Assembly: GCA_052034625.1 (NCBI GenBank)
Contig: JBPOII010000010.1
Coordinates: forward strand, 44,858 to 108,857
Origin: JAVBLP01 sp052034625
Lineage (GTDB): Bacteria; Elusimicrobiota; Endomicrobiia; Endomicrobiales; Endomicrobiaceae
DNA length: 64,000 nt
Direction: 5' to 3'
The position numbers and the translations under genes are program-made. Shown one piece after another: positions 45,548 to 54,726 of the stretch. Every line of letters begins with the position of its first letter. The stretch's first letter is position 1. Under the pieces are notes generated by a model that was given only the letters and a program-made list of their open reading frames with translations, had not been told where the DNA came from and made no database searches.

Positions 45548-46399
45548 CTATTGAATTTCTGTTGGTGAAACTTTAGGATACTCGAGTCCATCACTAAAAA
45601 ACATTATTTCTGATCCTGCCATATGTTTATTAGCACTATAGTTTAAATTATATCCTAAACTGTTGTATTCTGAATATAGTTCTTGTATAGCTGGAACATT
45701 ATCATATGATACAAGCCAGTTCGTTGCTAGTCCATCAATCGATTCTTTGAGTTTTCGATGGTCTTCCTCATCAAAAAAATTTTGATACAATGTAGATCCT
45801 TTAACATAATAAGGTGGATCAATATAGACTATTTTTCTTAGAGGTGGTCGAATGGTATCTATTATTTCCTTAGCATCTAAATTTGTTAGTATTATCTGGC
45901 TTTTTAACGAATATATTTTTCTGATTTTATCTATAAGGTATGCTTTGTTGAATCTTGCTGTCATAGTATATTTTCCATCTTGTGCATTTCCTCCTATAAC
46001 TCCAGCTGTAATGATTCCGGAACGATTAACTCTATTTAAAAAGAAAGTAGAAAATCCCAAGTCAAACAAAGTTGCATCATACTTATTTCGTTGAACTTCT
46101 TTTTGACGCCAGTACTCTTGCATATTTACTTTTATTGTTTCAATTTTTTTTATAAATGAAGGGTTCCTATTTAGCACAGACCACCAAAAAGCATATATTG
46201 AACGATCTAAATCATTAATATGTACCTCAGAAACAAATTGATCGTTTAATAGATTTAATGCCAATCCAGCACCGCCTGCAAAAGGCTCGATATATGTGCA
46301 ACCAACCAAGGAATTTTGTTTTATTAATGCTTTCATATATCTTGTTAAACAAGACTTACCACCAGGGTATCTTAAAGGAGATAGTGTTCTTGCTCCCAT
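45548..46399 (-). CDS. D12-class N6-adenine DNA methyltransferase (Dam type)
   Basis: 283 residues. SPLRYPGGKSCLTRYMKAL is the conserved D12 N-terminus that binds SAM. YIEPFAGGAGLALNLL (motif I), INDLDRSIYAFWWSVL (motif II) and VYIDPPYYVKG (motif IV, DPPY at 194-197) are complete. Target site is unknown; GATC is common for this class. AAGGAG precedes the ATG. It is 17 nt after the ParB-like gene and 31 nt before the DUF5677-like gene, with no restriction enzyme recognised between them, which suggests a noncanonical modification or defence operon. Confidence 0.93.
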   Translation of the reverse strand: MGARTLSPLRYPGGKSCLTRYMKALIKQNSLVGCTYIEPFAGGAGLALNLLNDQFVSEVHINDLDRSIYAFWWSVLNRNPSFIKKIETIKVNMQEYWRQKEVQRNKYDATLFDLGFSTFFLNRVNRSGIITAGVIGGNAQDGKYTMTARFNKAYLIDKIRKIYSLKSQIILTNLDAKEIIDTIRPPLRKIVYIDPPYYVKGSTLYQNFFDEEDHRKLKESIDGLATNWLVSYDNVPAIQELYSEYNSLGYNLNYSANKHMAGSEIMFFSDGLEYPKVSPTEIQ

Positions 46400-46416
46400 T
46401 ATAATACTCCTTCCAT

Positions 46417-47784
46417 TTATAATTTTGAAGTGTTTAATTCATTTAACAAATCACTTTCCGATTTTAATAAAAAAGTTATTATTGGTATGATATTTTCCCA
46501 ATAATTCTGTGCATCTGACGAAGAAGCGACAACATTATAATTATGAATGATCTGATTAGGTTTATCTAAATCGAAGTGTTTCAATGCCTTCATTATCCCA
46601 GTATTAGTTATAATTCCCTCAAATAATTTTTTCAGCTCAGTAAAATTAGTAAATCTTTTATCTGGGAAGGCCTTTTGAAAGTATAATGAGTTTTTTATTG
46701 GTTTGCCATTGTGTTTTGTGTGTTCAACCACAAATTTCATAGTACTTTCCAATAATACTCTTGTCATAGCTAATTTTGAATTAGGATGTTTATCACTTTT
46801 CACCCCATAACATTCTTCTATAAGTTTATATATTTGAGGCGGTGTGTTTGCTCTATTGCAAATTGGTTTTTTTTGCACACTGCCTTTTGCTTTAGTTTTT
46901 CTAGGTGTAGTTGTGGAAGGTGTCGAGTCTTTTTTTTGAGTTCCAGATGAGTTTAGTTGAGTTGGAGTTTCTATAAAGTCAGAAAAATGTTGGTTTAATA
47001 AATTATCAATATTTTCTTTTACAACATCAGCAGACTTAATTTTATTTTTTAAGAGAAGATTTGTTGTATGATTAACAAACCTGCCAAACTTATCATTATC
47101 AAGAATTTTTACTTCAAGTTCTTTGTCGAATTCAAATCCAAAATAATTTTTAGGAAGATTAAACCCAAACAAACGTCTCCACACTTCAAATTTTGATAAT
47201 CCTTCATCTTTATCATCTTTTACAAAAGTATTAATCATGTTTTCACAACATGGACGTGCTTTTTGATAAAAATTAGCAACTTTGAATAAATCCTTTTTAC
47301 TGCTGCCGCCATTAACCTTACTCCAGTCACGATATTTGAGATATTCTTCTTGTATTCTAAAAGACTGAGCTAATCGATTCCAGCCTTTTATTGGGTCTTG
47401 TGTATGCCGCTCAATAATTCTATCATTTAAAACTTTGGAATCTTTATATACAGAACAAAAAATTTGGGGAATGTTATAATTTTTTTTCAAATTAATTTTA
47501 TCTTTATATTTTTTTACATTTGCAAGAACTTTCAATGCAGAAAGCCGTCTATTTCCTTCTTTTACAATATAATTCCCTCCATCCTCAATTACCCAAAGAG
47601 CTTCGTCATTTTCATACCCTTTAGAAATAATTTTTTTTATTAAGTCATCCAAGTTTTCAAAGTTAAACATATACTCAATAACATCATCTTCAGAATTCAT
47701 CTGCCCAACGATTTTATTAAACCGCATATTGTTTAAGTCCAGTTTTAATTTATCAAATGGTATGTATTGAGAAGTTTTTGGCAT
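46417..47784 (-). CDS. ParB/Srx-like N-terminal domain protein
   Basis: 455 residues. Residues 1-95 form a ParB/sulfiredoxin-like fold: SQYIPFDKLKLDLNNMRF at the start and YIVKEGNRRLSALKVL (Gly77, Arg79, Arg80) matching the GHRR-type nucleotide site. The rest is a helical middle, a basic Ser/Thr/Lys-rich linker near residue 300 and a C-terminal helical domain of unknown type (320-455). Such proteins occur with methylases and in DndB-like and defence loci, rather than as chromosome segregators; ParA is absent. AGGAGG precedes the ATG. It is the first gene of the operon with dam and the DUF5677-like gene. Confidence 0.72.
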   Translation of the reverse strand: MPKTSQYIPFDKLKLDLNNMRFNKIVGQMNSEDDVIEYMFNFENLDDLIKKIISKGYENDEALWVIEDGGNYIVKEGNRRLSALKVLANVKKYKDKINLKKNYNIPQIFCSVYKDSKVLNDRIIERHTQDPIKGWNRLAQSFRIQEEYLKYRDWSKVNGGSSKKDLFKVANFYQKARPCCENMINTFVKDDKDEGLSKFEVWRRLFGFNLPKNYFGFEFDKELEVKILDNDKFGRFVNHTTNLLLKNKIKSADVVKENIDNLLNQHFSDFIETPTQLNSSGTQKKDSTPSTTTPRKTKAKGSVQKKPICNRANTPPQIYKLIEECYGVKSDKHPNSKLAMTRVLLESTMKFVVEHTKHNGKPIKNSLYFQKAFPDKRFTNFTELKKLFEGIITNTGIMKALKHFDLDKPNQIIHNYNVVASSSDAQNYWENIIPIITFLLKSESDLLNELNTSKL

Positions 47785-48052
47785 AAATCCTCCTAATTAA
47801 AATTTCTAACTGATGCAAGAGTAAAATCTTTAGAAGATTCTATCATTTTTTAAATGTTAATTAAATAATATATAACACTTCAAAAGTATCAAAAACCTCT
47901 TGATTTAATGGCAGGATAATGGCATTTTAATGGCACACTTCTATGCCATTAAAATTTAAACCTAAATATTCAATAACAAATGAAATCCTTAAAAACTCTG
48001 TTTTTATTGTGGGTCTCTTGGGTGAAAGCGGGGTTTTTTTAGTACAAATATC
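47785..48052. other. Intergenic stretch holding a repeat copy
   Basis: No gene is seen. It contains copy 1 of the 25-bp direct repeat (47889-47913), a GGCATTTTAATGGCAC...TATGCCATTAAAA palindromic stretch, and a run similar to the copy at 54557 (ATTGTGGG..., then AAGCGGGG). Confidence 0.6.
47889..47913 (+). repeat. 25-bp direct repeat, left copy
   Basis: Perfect match to 54557-54581 (TCAAAAACCTC...AATGGCA), in the same orientation. Beyond it the two copies stay similar for about 130 bp, with a shared TATGCCATWAAAA and TTATTGTGGG. They bracket metE and mcrCB. Confidence 0.8.
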
Positions 48053-48084
48053 ACAAAACCCGCGGCTTATGCCGCGGGTTTTGT
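48053..48084. terminator. Terminator after metE
   Basis: ACAAAACCCGCGGC / GCCGCGGGTTTTGT form a 14-bp perfect stem with a TTAT loop, 38 nt beyond the metE stop. The T-run is short on both strands, but the stem is GC-rich. Confidence 0.82.
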
Positions 48085-48121
48085 AGTTTGCTGAAATTTT
48101 ATTTATATGGACAATAAATAT

Positions 48122-50380
48122 TTAAATCTCTCTTGCGGCTTTTGCGGCTTTAACCATATTTATCAAAGCCGGTTTTACTTCTTCCCATTTTCTGGTTTTT
48201 AGTCCGCAGTCAGGATTTATCCAGATCTTGTCAGCCGGGAAGATTTCCAGATTTCTTTTTATCTGTTCCAAGATTTCTTCCGTCTGCGGTATTCTCGGTG
48301 AATGTATATCATAAACACCGAGTCCTATTTCGTTTTTATATCCGCTTTTTTTGAAAACTTCAGCCAGCCCGCTTCGGCTTCTGGCATTTTCTACTGTTAT
48401 AACATCGGCATCCATCTTTTTCAATGTATCGATAATTTCATTAAATTCACTATAGCACATATGCGTATGTATCTGTGTTTCTTTTTTAGCACTGCTGACC
48501 GCCAGCTTAAAGTTTTCCACTGCCCATTTTTCATAATTTGCTATATCTTCTTTCCTCAGAGGATATCCTTCTTTAAAAGCCGCTTCGTCAACCTGTATTA
48601 TTTTTATGCCGGCATTTTGCAGATCTTCAATTTCATCTTTAAGAGCAAGAGCTATTTGCTTTGAAATTTCATTTCTCTCTTTATCATTTCTTACAAAAGA
48701 CCAGTTTAAAATAGTTACCGGACCCGTAAGCATTCCTTTCATCGGTTTTTCTGTCTTACTTTGGGCATACTTTATCGTTTCAACAGTGATAGGTTTAGAT
48801 CTTGAAATATCTCCAAAAATCACGGGAGGTTTTACGCATCGTGAACCATAACTTTGCACCCATCCGTTTTGCGTAAAGTGAAAACCTTCAAGTGCCTCTC
48901 CGAAATATTCAACCATATCATTCCTTTCCGGTTCGCCGTGCACCAAAACATCAAGTCCGGCTTCTTCCTGGAAAGCGATACAGTCATCAATATATTTCTT
49001 TATACCTTTATTATATTCATCCTCTGAGATCTCTTCAATTTTATGTTTTCTTCTCAGAACTCTTATTTCTTCCGTTTGCGGAAAACTGCCTATTGTTGTG
49101 GTAGGTAAAAGAGGAAGATTTAATTTTTCTTTTTGAAGTTTTATTCTTTCATCAAAAGAGCCTTCTCTTTCAAAAACCTTAATGCTTTGAACGCGGTCAT
49201 TTACAAGCGGATTATTGATTTTTTCCGAAACATGTATTTCTTCTATCGTTTTAGAGTTTTCCTCAAGCAGGGCATTATCTTCTTGCGACATTGTTTCGCC
49301 GTGAAACAGTTTGCCTATCACGCTTACTTCCTGAGTTTTCTCATAGGCAAAGCTCAGCCATTTGTTTATTGGAGAAGGTTTTTCAAATTCCAGTCCATAA
49401 GGAACATGGAGCAGTGAACAGCTTGTAGAAATAACGATATCCTCTTTTGGAACAAAAGAAGAAATTTTATCCAATAAGGCAAGCGTCTTATTAAAATCAT
49501 TTATCCATATATTTCTTCCGTCAACAACTCCGGCGATTACTTTTTTCCCTTTTACCGAGTTTAAAGCCGTCAAATTCTTTTCGCCGTAAACAAAATCAAG
49601 CCCTATGCCCCAAACCCCGGTTTCGCCCAATATTTCAATGGCTTCAACGGAATGTGCAAAATATGTAGTAACTATGATTTTGATCTTAGAGCTGACTGTT
49701 GGAAGTATATCATAAACAGTTTTCAAGAGTTTTTTCTCTTCTTCGGAAGTATCTTTTACAAAAAGAGGTTCTTCAAATTGAACATACACTGTGTCGTCAA
49801 GTTTTGATATTTCTTCAAGAAGCTCTTTATAAATCGGAAGAATTGCATCAAAATACTGATAGCAGCTTTTTTTATCGGAACTTTTTGAGAGAGCCAAAAA
49901 AGTTACTGGACCTATAATATTTATTTTAGGTAATATTCCTAATTTTTTTGCTTCCTCATACTCGGCAATGATCTTTGAAGCATTAAGTTTGAAGTTTTCT
50001 ATTCCGTCAAGTTCCGGTACGATATAATGATAATTCGTATTGAACCATTTGGTCATCTCCAAAGCTTTTAGGCTTTTATTGCCTCTTGCCATGGCAAAAT
50101 AACGTTCCGTTTCGTCGGATATTGTTAAAAATCTTTCAGGAATTGCATTCAACATTACGGCGGTATCAAGCATATTGTCATATAAGCTGAAATCATTGAC
50201 GCTTATAAGGTCTATGCCTTTGTCTTTTTGTAAAAGCCAGTGTTCTTTTTTAAGTTCTGAAGCGGCTTCATGAAGTGTGTGTGAGTCCGTTGTTCCTGCC
50301 CAATAGCTTTCTAAGGCTTTTTTTAATTCTCTTTTTTTTCCGATTCTGGGAAAACCGGTGATAAGTGTTTTTACCTGCAT
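48122..50380 (-). CDS. metE: Cobalamin-independent methionine synthase
   Basis: 752 residues, full length for MetE, which transfers a methyl group from methyltetrahydropteroyl-triglutamate to homocysteine. The catalytic C-terminal half has LLPTTTIGSFPQTEEIR, HGEPERNDMVEYF, the zinc site IHTHMCYSEF (His and Cys) and IWINPDCGLKTRKWEEV with the second Cys. The ATG at 50380 (MQVKTLITGFPRIG) is preceded by AAAGGAG and is the conserved start; a longer frame to 50512 is only the riboswitch read as codons. Expression is under the cobalamin riboswitch at 50421-50510, which should turn it off when B12 is available, implying a B12-dependent alternative elsewhere. Confidence 0.97.
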   Translation of the reverse strand: MQVKTLITGFPRIGKKRELKKALESYWAGTTDSHTLHEAASELKKEHWLLQKDKGIDLISVNDFSLYDNMLDTAVMLNAIPERFLTISDETERYFAMARGNKSLKALEMTKWFNTNYHYIVPELDGIENFKLNASKIIAEYEEAKKLGILPKINIIGPVTFLALSKSSDKKSCYQYFDAILPIYKELLEEISKLDDTVYVQFEEPLFVKDTSEEEKKLLKTVYDILPTVSSKIKIIVTTYFAHSVEAIEILGETGVWGIGLDFVYGEKNLTALNSVKGKKVIAGVVDGRNIWINDFNKTLALLDKISSFVPKEDIVISTSCSLLHVPYGLEFEKPSPINKWLSFAYEKTQEVSVIGKLFHGETMSQEDNALLEENSKTIEEIHVSEKINNPLVNDRVQSIKVFEREGSFDERIKLQKEKLNLPLLPTTTIGSFPQTEEIRVLRRKHKIEEISEDEYNKGIKKYIDDCIAFQEEAGLDVLVHGEPERNDMVEYFGEALEGFHFTQNGWVQSYGSRCVKPPVIFGDISRSKPITVETIKYAQSKTEKPMKGMLTGPVTILNWSFVRNDKERNEISKQIALALKDEIEDLQNAGIKIIQVDEAAFKEGYPLRKEDIANYEKWAVENFKLAVSSAKKETQIHTHMCYSEFNEIIDTLKKMDADVITVENARSRSGLAEVFKKSGYKNEIGLGVYDIHSPRIPQTEEILEQIKRNLEIFPADKIWINPDCGLKTRKWEEVKPALINMVKAAKAAREI

Positions 50381-50420
50381 TGTTTTTCTCCTTTTGTTTT
50401 CGCGACAAAATTTGTTTTTC

Positions 50421-50510
50421 GTCATCATGGCATTCGGACTTAAGGCATATAGCCTAATACCGTAGCGCGACTGTGCCTGATTCTCACAGGACTTCCCCAT
50501 ATACGATGAC
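50421..50510 (-). ncRNA. Cobalamin riboswitch controlling metE
   Basis: In the minus-strand leader: P1 GTCATC/GATGAC closes the core (50505-50510 and 50421-50426). GGGGAAG, the CCTG-TGAGAAT-CAGG hairpin, GCACAGTCGCGC, TACGGT and the B12-box-like AGTCCGAATGCC are all in order and match cobalamin riboswitch landmarks. The core is short (about 90 nt), closer to the compact class II variants. A -10 box TATAAT at 50527-50532 places the transcript start near 50520. Confidence 0.93.
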
Positions 50511-50526
50511 AAAACATTACTTGAAG

Positions 50527-50532
50527 ATTATA
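50527..50532 (-). promoter_or_regulatory. -10 box of the metE leader
   Basis: TATAAT on the minus strand. The -35 is weak (TTGTTA at 50552-50557, 19-nt spacer). The predicted start lies about 10 nt before riboswitch P1. Confidence 0.55.
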
Positions 50533-50884
50533 GCAAATCTCCGTGCTTTTTTAACAAAAACTGTAAAACGGTGGATTCAACTTGCTATTGCAACAGCGGA
50601 ATTAAAACCTCCTTTGATATTAGAAAATTTAAACATTTACTTGGTCCGTTATTCAACAAATCTAAGATTTCACCCAATTATGTGCCATTTACAAATCGTG
50701 AAATCGGTTTTATTTATTTTTCTTGTATACCTGCTATTACTGTATTTCTATTGATTTTGATACTAATATTGAATGCCAAATAAGCACCAAAGTCAAATAT
50801 GTGTAAGTGTTTTCTTAGAAAAGACACCATAAAAATATAATTTATTAAGCTAAGGTTTTTCAGTAAGAGAGATTTTATTATTTC
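50533..50884. other. Intergenic stretch between metE and mcrC
   Basis: Apart from the metE promoter, no gene is supported. A 70-residue frame at 50571-50783 on the plus strand ends in a hydrophobic run (FLLILILILNAK) but has no Shine-Dalgarno or recognisable homology; it could be a relic or chance. Confidence 0.4.
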
Positions 50885-52129
50885 TTATATCTGTATCACA
50901 TTTTCTATTATGGTTTTTAGTTCTTTTTCAAAGAGTCTGTTTTTTAGATTACTATTGAGGTTGAGTGTTGCAATATAAATATTTAAATTATTATCTAATA
51001 CAATATCATCATAAAAACCTACTTTATGTAAAAACTTGGGATTGGATTGAGGGTAAAGCAGAATAAGATGTTCAGATCTATAAACTTTACTATATGCCAT
51101 CATTTGATATATGTCGGATATTGATATATCTTTTGGGGAATCTATGATTTTATATTTCGTATCTATGATTATCGGATGATCTGTTAATCCTTTTATATGT
51201 ATATCGCTTCTTGTATGTTTTTTAAAAGGCTGTATATCATCACCGCAAGAAAGTGTTTTCAACATACCTTTTTTAAATTGTGCCTGGACTTTATCTCCAT
51301 AAGTACGCCTTAATGAATCAAAAATAAATTCTTCAAAAAGTTCATTCATATCAAAAAGCAAAGCGATAGATTCAAAATGATTGTTTGCCATATGTATTGA
51401 AGAGTTATCAATAAATAATTTTGCAAGACTAAGCGGCTGCTCAAAAACCTGCTGGCTGCGCATCAATTTTATTGTATGTGTTTTTTCAGAAGTAAATCTT
51501 TCAAGCATGACTTCATCGTATAGAGCCGTTATTTTCCTGAGTTTGACTTTCGTTTCTTCAATTTCAGATAGATGGAAAAGAGCGGACGAAACAAATTTAA
51601 AAAGCCGGTTCAATTTATTGTCCTTTTTAAATTCATCAAAAATACAAAATACTTTTGAATGATTGAAAAAGTTATGTTTAATATTATTTTTAAAATCAAT
51701 TTTCCCTTTTATATATCGCAGGTTCTCATTTTGAATTTCATAACCATGCGGCATATGAATAAGCAATGCACTTAATAAAGAGTCTGCAAAAATTGAAATA
51801 AGAATTTCTAAAAATGGATTTTGTGATTTTGAAATATTAGCATTGCCTGTATTTCTTATTTTTAATTTTTTTGTACATGCAAGCATATAAATGAGATTAT
51901 CTAAGATCTGTTTTCTGTCATTGTTTTCACTTAATATTTTAGGCAATACACTTATCTGTACTCCTTTAAAGTATATTGCACCTACATATGAAGAAGCCTT
52001 TATCCTATTGATATCAAAAGTGAAAACATCTTCCAAAGACAGCCCTTTTAAATATGTTTTAAAAGAGGCAAGGAAAGCGCTGCTTAGTTCTTCAGAATAA
52101 GAATACTCTTTAAGCTCTATTTTTTTCAT
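50885..52129 (-). CDS. mcrC: McrC family protein (McrBC subunit)
   Basis: 414 residues. The N-terminal region has the McrC-type GAIYFKGVQISVLPKI strand. The C-terminal PD-(D/E)XK nuclease core shows RSDIHIKG, IIIDTKYKI and DIYQMMAYSKVY. McrC is the nuclease partner of the McrB GTPase in modification-dependent (type IV) restriction. It starts 1 nt after the mcrB stop, so the two form a coupled operon. Length and composition fit the family. Confidence 0.93.
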   Translation of the reverse strand: MKKIELKEYSYSEELSSAFLASFKTYLKGLSLEDVFTFDINRIKASSYVGAIYFKGVQISVLPKILSENNDRKQILDNLIYMLACTKKLKIRNTGNANISKSQNPFLEILISIFADSLLSALLIHMPHGYEIQNENLRYIKGKIDFKNNIKHNFFNHSKVFCIFDEFKKDNKLNRLFKFVSSALFHLSEIEETKVKLRKITALYDEVMLERFTSEKTHTIKLMRSQQVFEQPLSLAKLFIDNSSIHMANNHFESIALLFDMNELFEEFIFDSLRRTYGDKVQAQFKKGMLKTLSCGDDIQPFKKHTRSDIHIKGLTDHPIIIDTKYKIIDSPKDISISDIYQMMAYSKVYRSEHLILLYPQSNPKFLHKVGFYDDIVLDNNLNIYIATLNLNSNLKNRLFEKELKTIIENVIQI

Positions 52130-52130
52130 T

Positions 52131-54299
52131 TTAGACCGCTATATTATTTATTTCGCTGATGAACTGTGCATCATCCATACTTCTTTCTTCTTTAAATGTC
52201 CAAGTCTCTTCAATAAAATCTTTTAAAGATTCTTCTTGTACTTTTGTAATAAATCCTCCTGAAAGCAATAGATTAAGCTTTTCCCAATCACCATAAAAGT
52301 ATTCATTTAAAAGAGGAAGGATTTCTCTAAACCATATATGTTTAAGCTGTTTAAGGTTTTTTATATTCATAAAGTAACTATGCCCTATTTGATGGTCTCT
52401 GTCTAAAAGTATCATAATTTTTTTATTTAAGGCTTTAAAAACACTCTGCAGTCTTACACCCTCAATATTTTCTTCAAGAAGTTCGGGCTTAGGCATCATT
52501 TCAATGAAAGAAAATCTACGCCGTAAAGCAACATCAACAAGTGCTATGGACTTATCTGCCGTATTCATCGTTCCTATAATATAAAGATTTTTCGGCAAAC
52601 TAAATTCATCTTTACTATACATCAACGGCATAGAAATCGCATAGTCATTGCCATAGCGTTTATCTTCTTCAAGAAGGGTTATCATTTCCCCTAATATTTT
52701 TGAAATATTTCCTCGGTTAATTTCATCAATAATAAGAACATAGTTATTATTTAAGTCTTTTTCTGCTTTTTCTTTTATTTCTTTTAAAGGACCTTTGGCA
52801 AGTGTATAGAAAATTGTTTCTTTTTCAGAATCAAGCTTAGGGCTTATCCCTTCAACAAATTCTTCATAAGAGTAGTTTTGGTGAAAAGTTATAAATTGTA
52901 TCCGTCCCTTTTTCCTATAATCATTATAAAGCTCGAGCAGACTTTTATAAACGCCATCATCAGTTTTATAGTTTTCTAAAAGTTCTTCTGCTTCATTGCC
53001 TCCTATTATTTGCAATACTTTTATAATAGTATTATATGTTTTACCTGTTCCGGGAGGACCGTATAGAATTTGATTAAGAGGAATATCATTAGGAGTTTTG
53101 TCTGTTTTTTTATCAAGAAGATTTTTTACAAAAGATAATATCTCGCCATCATCTATTTTCATTATTGTATCTTTATACATAACCCCCTCAAACTCTCTTG
53201 GCAACACTTCAAATGAAAGCCATTCAACATTAAAAGAATAATATTCGTTGATTTCTTTTACTCTTCCAATCCTTTTTAATTTTGTAACAGCATTTGATCT
53301 GTTTGCCCCTTTTGCATAGCTGGATTTTAACAATAGATAGTCGCCTATATTAACTTGTTCTAATATTTTTTTATATTGTTCATTACCATCAACACCATGT
53401 CCGTCTTCCCAGATCCCTTCATCAATAAAACGTTCTTCTTGCTCTTCCCCGCCCCACTCACTTCCTACAGCCCAATAACTTACTTCTCTAGATGCTTTTT
53501 GTGTCAATTTATTTGGTTTTATCAGAGATTCATTTAAACTTAATAATTCTTCTTTCCATCGTTTAAAATTAGAAAGCATATCCTGATAGTTTTGGCAAAT
53601 TGCCCTTTCAGTTACTCTTTTATTATTATCTTTTTCTATTTCCGGCCCTGCATCTAAATATACTTTTACTTCCCCATCTTCAAACATACATGTAAAACGA
53701 TAAGAATTTTTGTGGCTTTTAAGTTTTTCAGGAAAAATAACAAACCATGCATACGGAGTTCCTTCTTGTTGAGTACCCGTAAAATCAAACTCTTTAGACA
53801 TATAACCAGGGAGTTCTAAATCTTTCATTAAACTTGCTGTAATCTGTTTAATCATTTGCCAGAAATCTTTGGGACTTATTAAAAAAGGATGCAGTAAGCG
53901 AAATGATTTGTTCCAGAGTTTAGCAAACGGATCAACTCCCTTTGGATGTTCATTAATTTTTTCAATTATGCTTTTATTGAGATAAGGTTCAAAAAACTCG
54001 GAGTCTTTATTTATAAATGATTGTTTAATTTTTTCTATGGAATCACTTGTTATTTTATTTCCTTTTTTAAGCTGACGGAGTGTAATATAGCGGACTATAT
54101 TGGCTGCTCTGGCTTTTTTGGAAGCTTGATTAATGAGTTTTGTTGATGTCCCATAAAGTTCTAAAAGTTCGTCAATTCTGTCATCTTCAAGATTGTTTAG
54201 ATATTCAAAAATTTTATCGTCGTCATCATAAATAGCAGTTAATTTTTTATTTTCTTCTCTGATATCATTAATACTTTTGTTAAGTTCTTCCGCATTCAT
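52131..54299 (-). CDS. mcrB: McrB-type GTPase with PUA/EVE-like reader region
   Basis: 722 residues. The C-terminal AAA+ GTPase has Walker A LYGPPGTGKTYN (412-423), Walker B LIIDEINRGNISKILGEM and the GTP-specificity TMNTADKSIALVDVALRRRF. The N-terminal 1-260 is helical to alpha/beta with no certain match. Residues about 272-380 (SYWAVGS, then GDYLLLKSSYAKG and IGRVKEI) look like a PUA/EVE-like domain, the type of fold used to read modified bases in McrB-like proteins. It would select modified DNA for cleavage by McrC. An AAAAGGAG Shine-Dalgarno precedes the ATG. It lies opposite the CoADR-like gene. Confidence 0.92.
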   Translation of the reverse strand: MNAEELNKSINDIREENKKLTAIYDDDDKIFEYLNNLEDDRIDELLELYGTSTKLINQASKKARAANIVRYITLRQLKKGNKITSDSIEKIKQSFINKDSEFFEPYLNKSIIEKINEHPKGVDPFAKLWNKSFRLLHPFLISPKDFWQMIKQITASLMKDLELPGYMSKEFDFTGTQQEGTPYAWFVIFPEKLKSHKNSYRFTCMFEDGEVKVYLDAGPEIEKDNNKRVTERAICQNYQDMLSNFKRWKEELLSLNESLIKPNKLTQKASREVSYWAVGSEWGGEEQEERFIDEGIWEDGHGVDGNEQYKKILEQVNIGDYLLLKSSYAKGANRSNAVTKLKRIGRVKEINEYYSFNVEWLSFEVLPREFEGVMYKDTIMKIDDGEILSFVKNLLDKKTDKTPNDIPLNQILYGPPGTGKTYNTIIKVLQIIGGNEAEELLENYKTDDGVYKSLLELYNDYRKKGRIQFITFHQNYSYEEFVEGISPKLDSEKETIFYTLAKGPLKEIKEKAEKDLNNNYVLIIDEINRGNISKILGEMITLLEEDKRYGNDYAISMPLMYSKDEFSLPKNLYIIGTMNTADKSIALVDVALRRRFSFIEMMPKPELLEENIEGVRLQSVFKALNKKIMILLDRDHQIGHSYFMNIKNLKQLKHIWFREILPLLNEYFYGDWEKLNLLLSGGFITKVQEESLKDFIEETWTFKEERSMDDAQFISEINNIAV

Positions 54300-54726
54300 G
54301 CTTGTCTCCTTTTATTTTCTAAAGTTTAGAATATTCATGAGATATTGCTTGTCGGCATATGTTTTATTTTTTATATTGTTGAATAATAACTAAATTAATA
54401 ATAAGTATTTTCTATAAAGTGAAAAGCGGTACATAATATCACAATGAAAAGAACTTGGATTTGCCATATCTATTAAGATTGTTATAGACATTTCAGTAAA
54501 TGTTGTCAAGCATCTATAGAACTTCACAACATATTGTTTTTATATATCATAACACCTCAAAAACCTCTTGATTTAATGGCACATTTATATGCCATAAAAA
54601 AGACTTTTTAGTATCCATTTTACTTTCAATCCATCTTATTGTGGGCTATACTCTTTCAAAAAAAAGCGGGATTTGGTATAAATTTAACATACTGATCTAT
54701 TTATATTAATTCATAAGGGGATTTTA
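54300..54726. other. Intergenic region with the right repeat copy
   Basis: No gene is seen. It holds the mcrB leader, copy 2 of the 25-bp repeat (54557-54581) and the CoADR-like leader with AAGGGG. No strong promoter was placed on either side. Confidence 0.6.
54557..54581 (+). repeat. 25-bp direct repeat, right copy
   Basis: Identical to 47889-47913 in the same orientation and followed by similar sequence, 6.7 kb away. Confidence 0.8.

Noticed and set aside
50381..50512. Longer metE start giving a 44-residue N-terminal extension
   Set aside because: The extra codons are the cobalamin riboswitch and leader; the ATG at 50380 has a proper Shine-Dalgarno and gives the conserved MetE start.
50571..50783. 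70-residue plus-strand frame between metE and mcrC
   Set aside because: No Shine-Dalgarno, no recognisable motif; only a hydrophobic end, which AT-rich DNA often yields.
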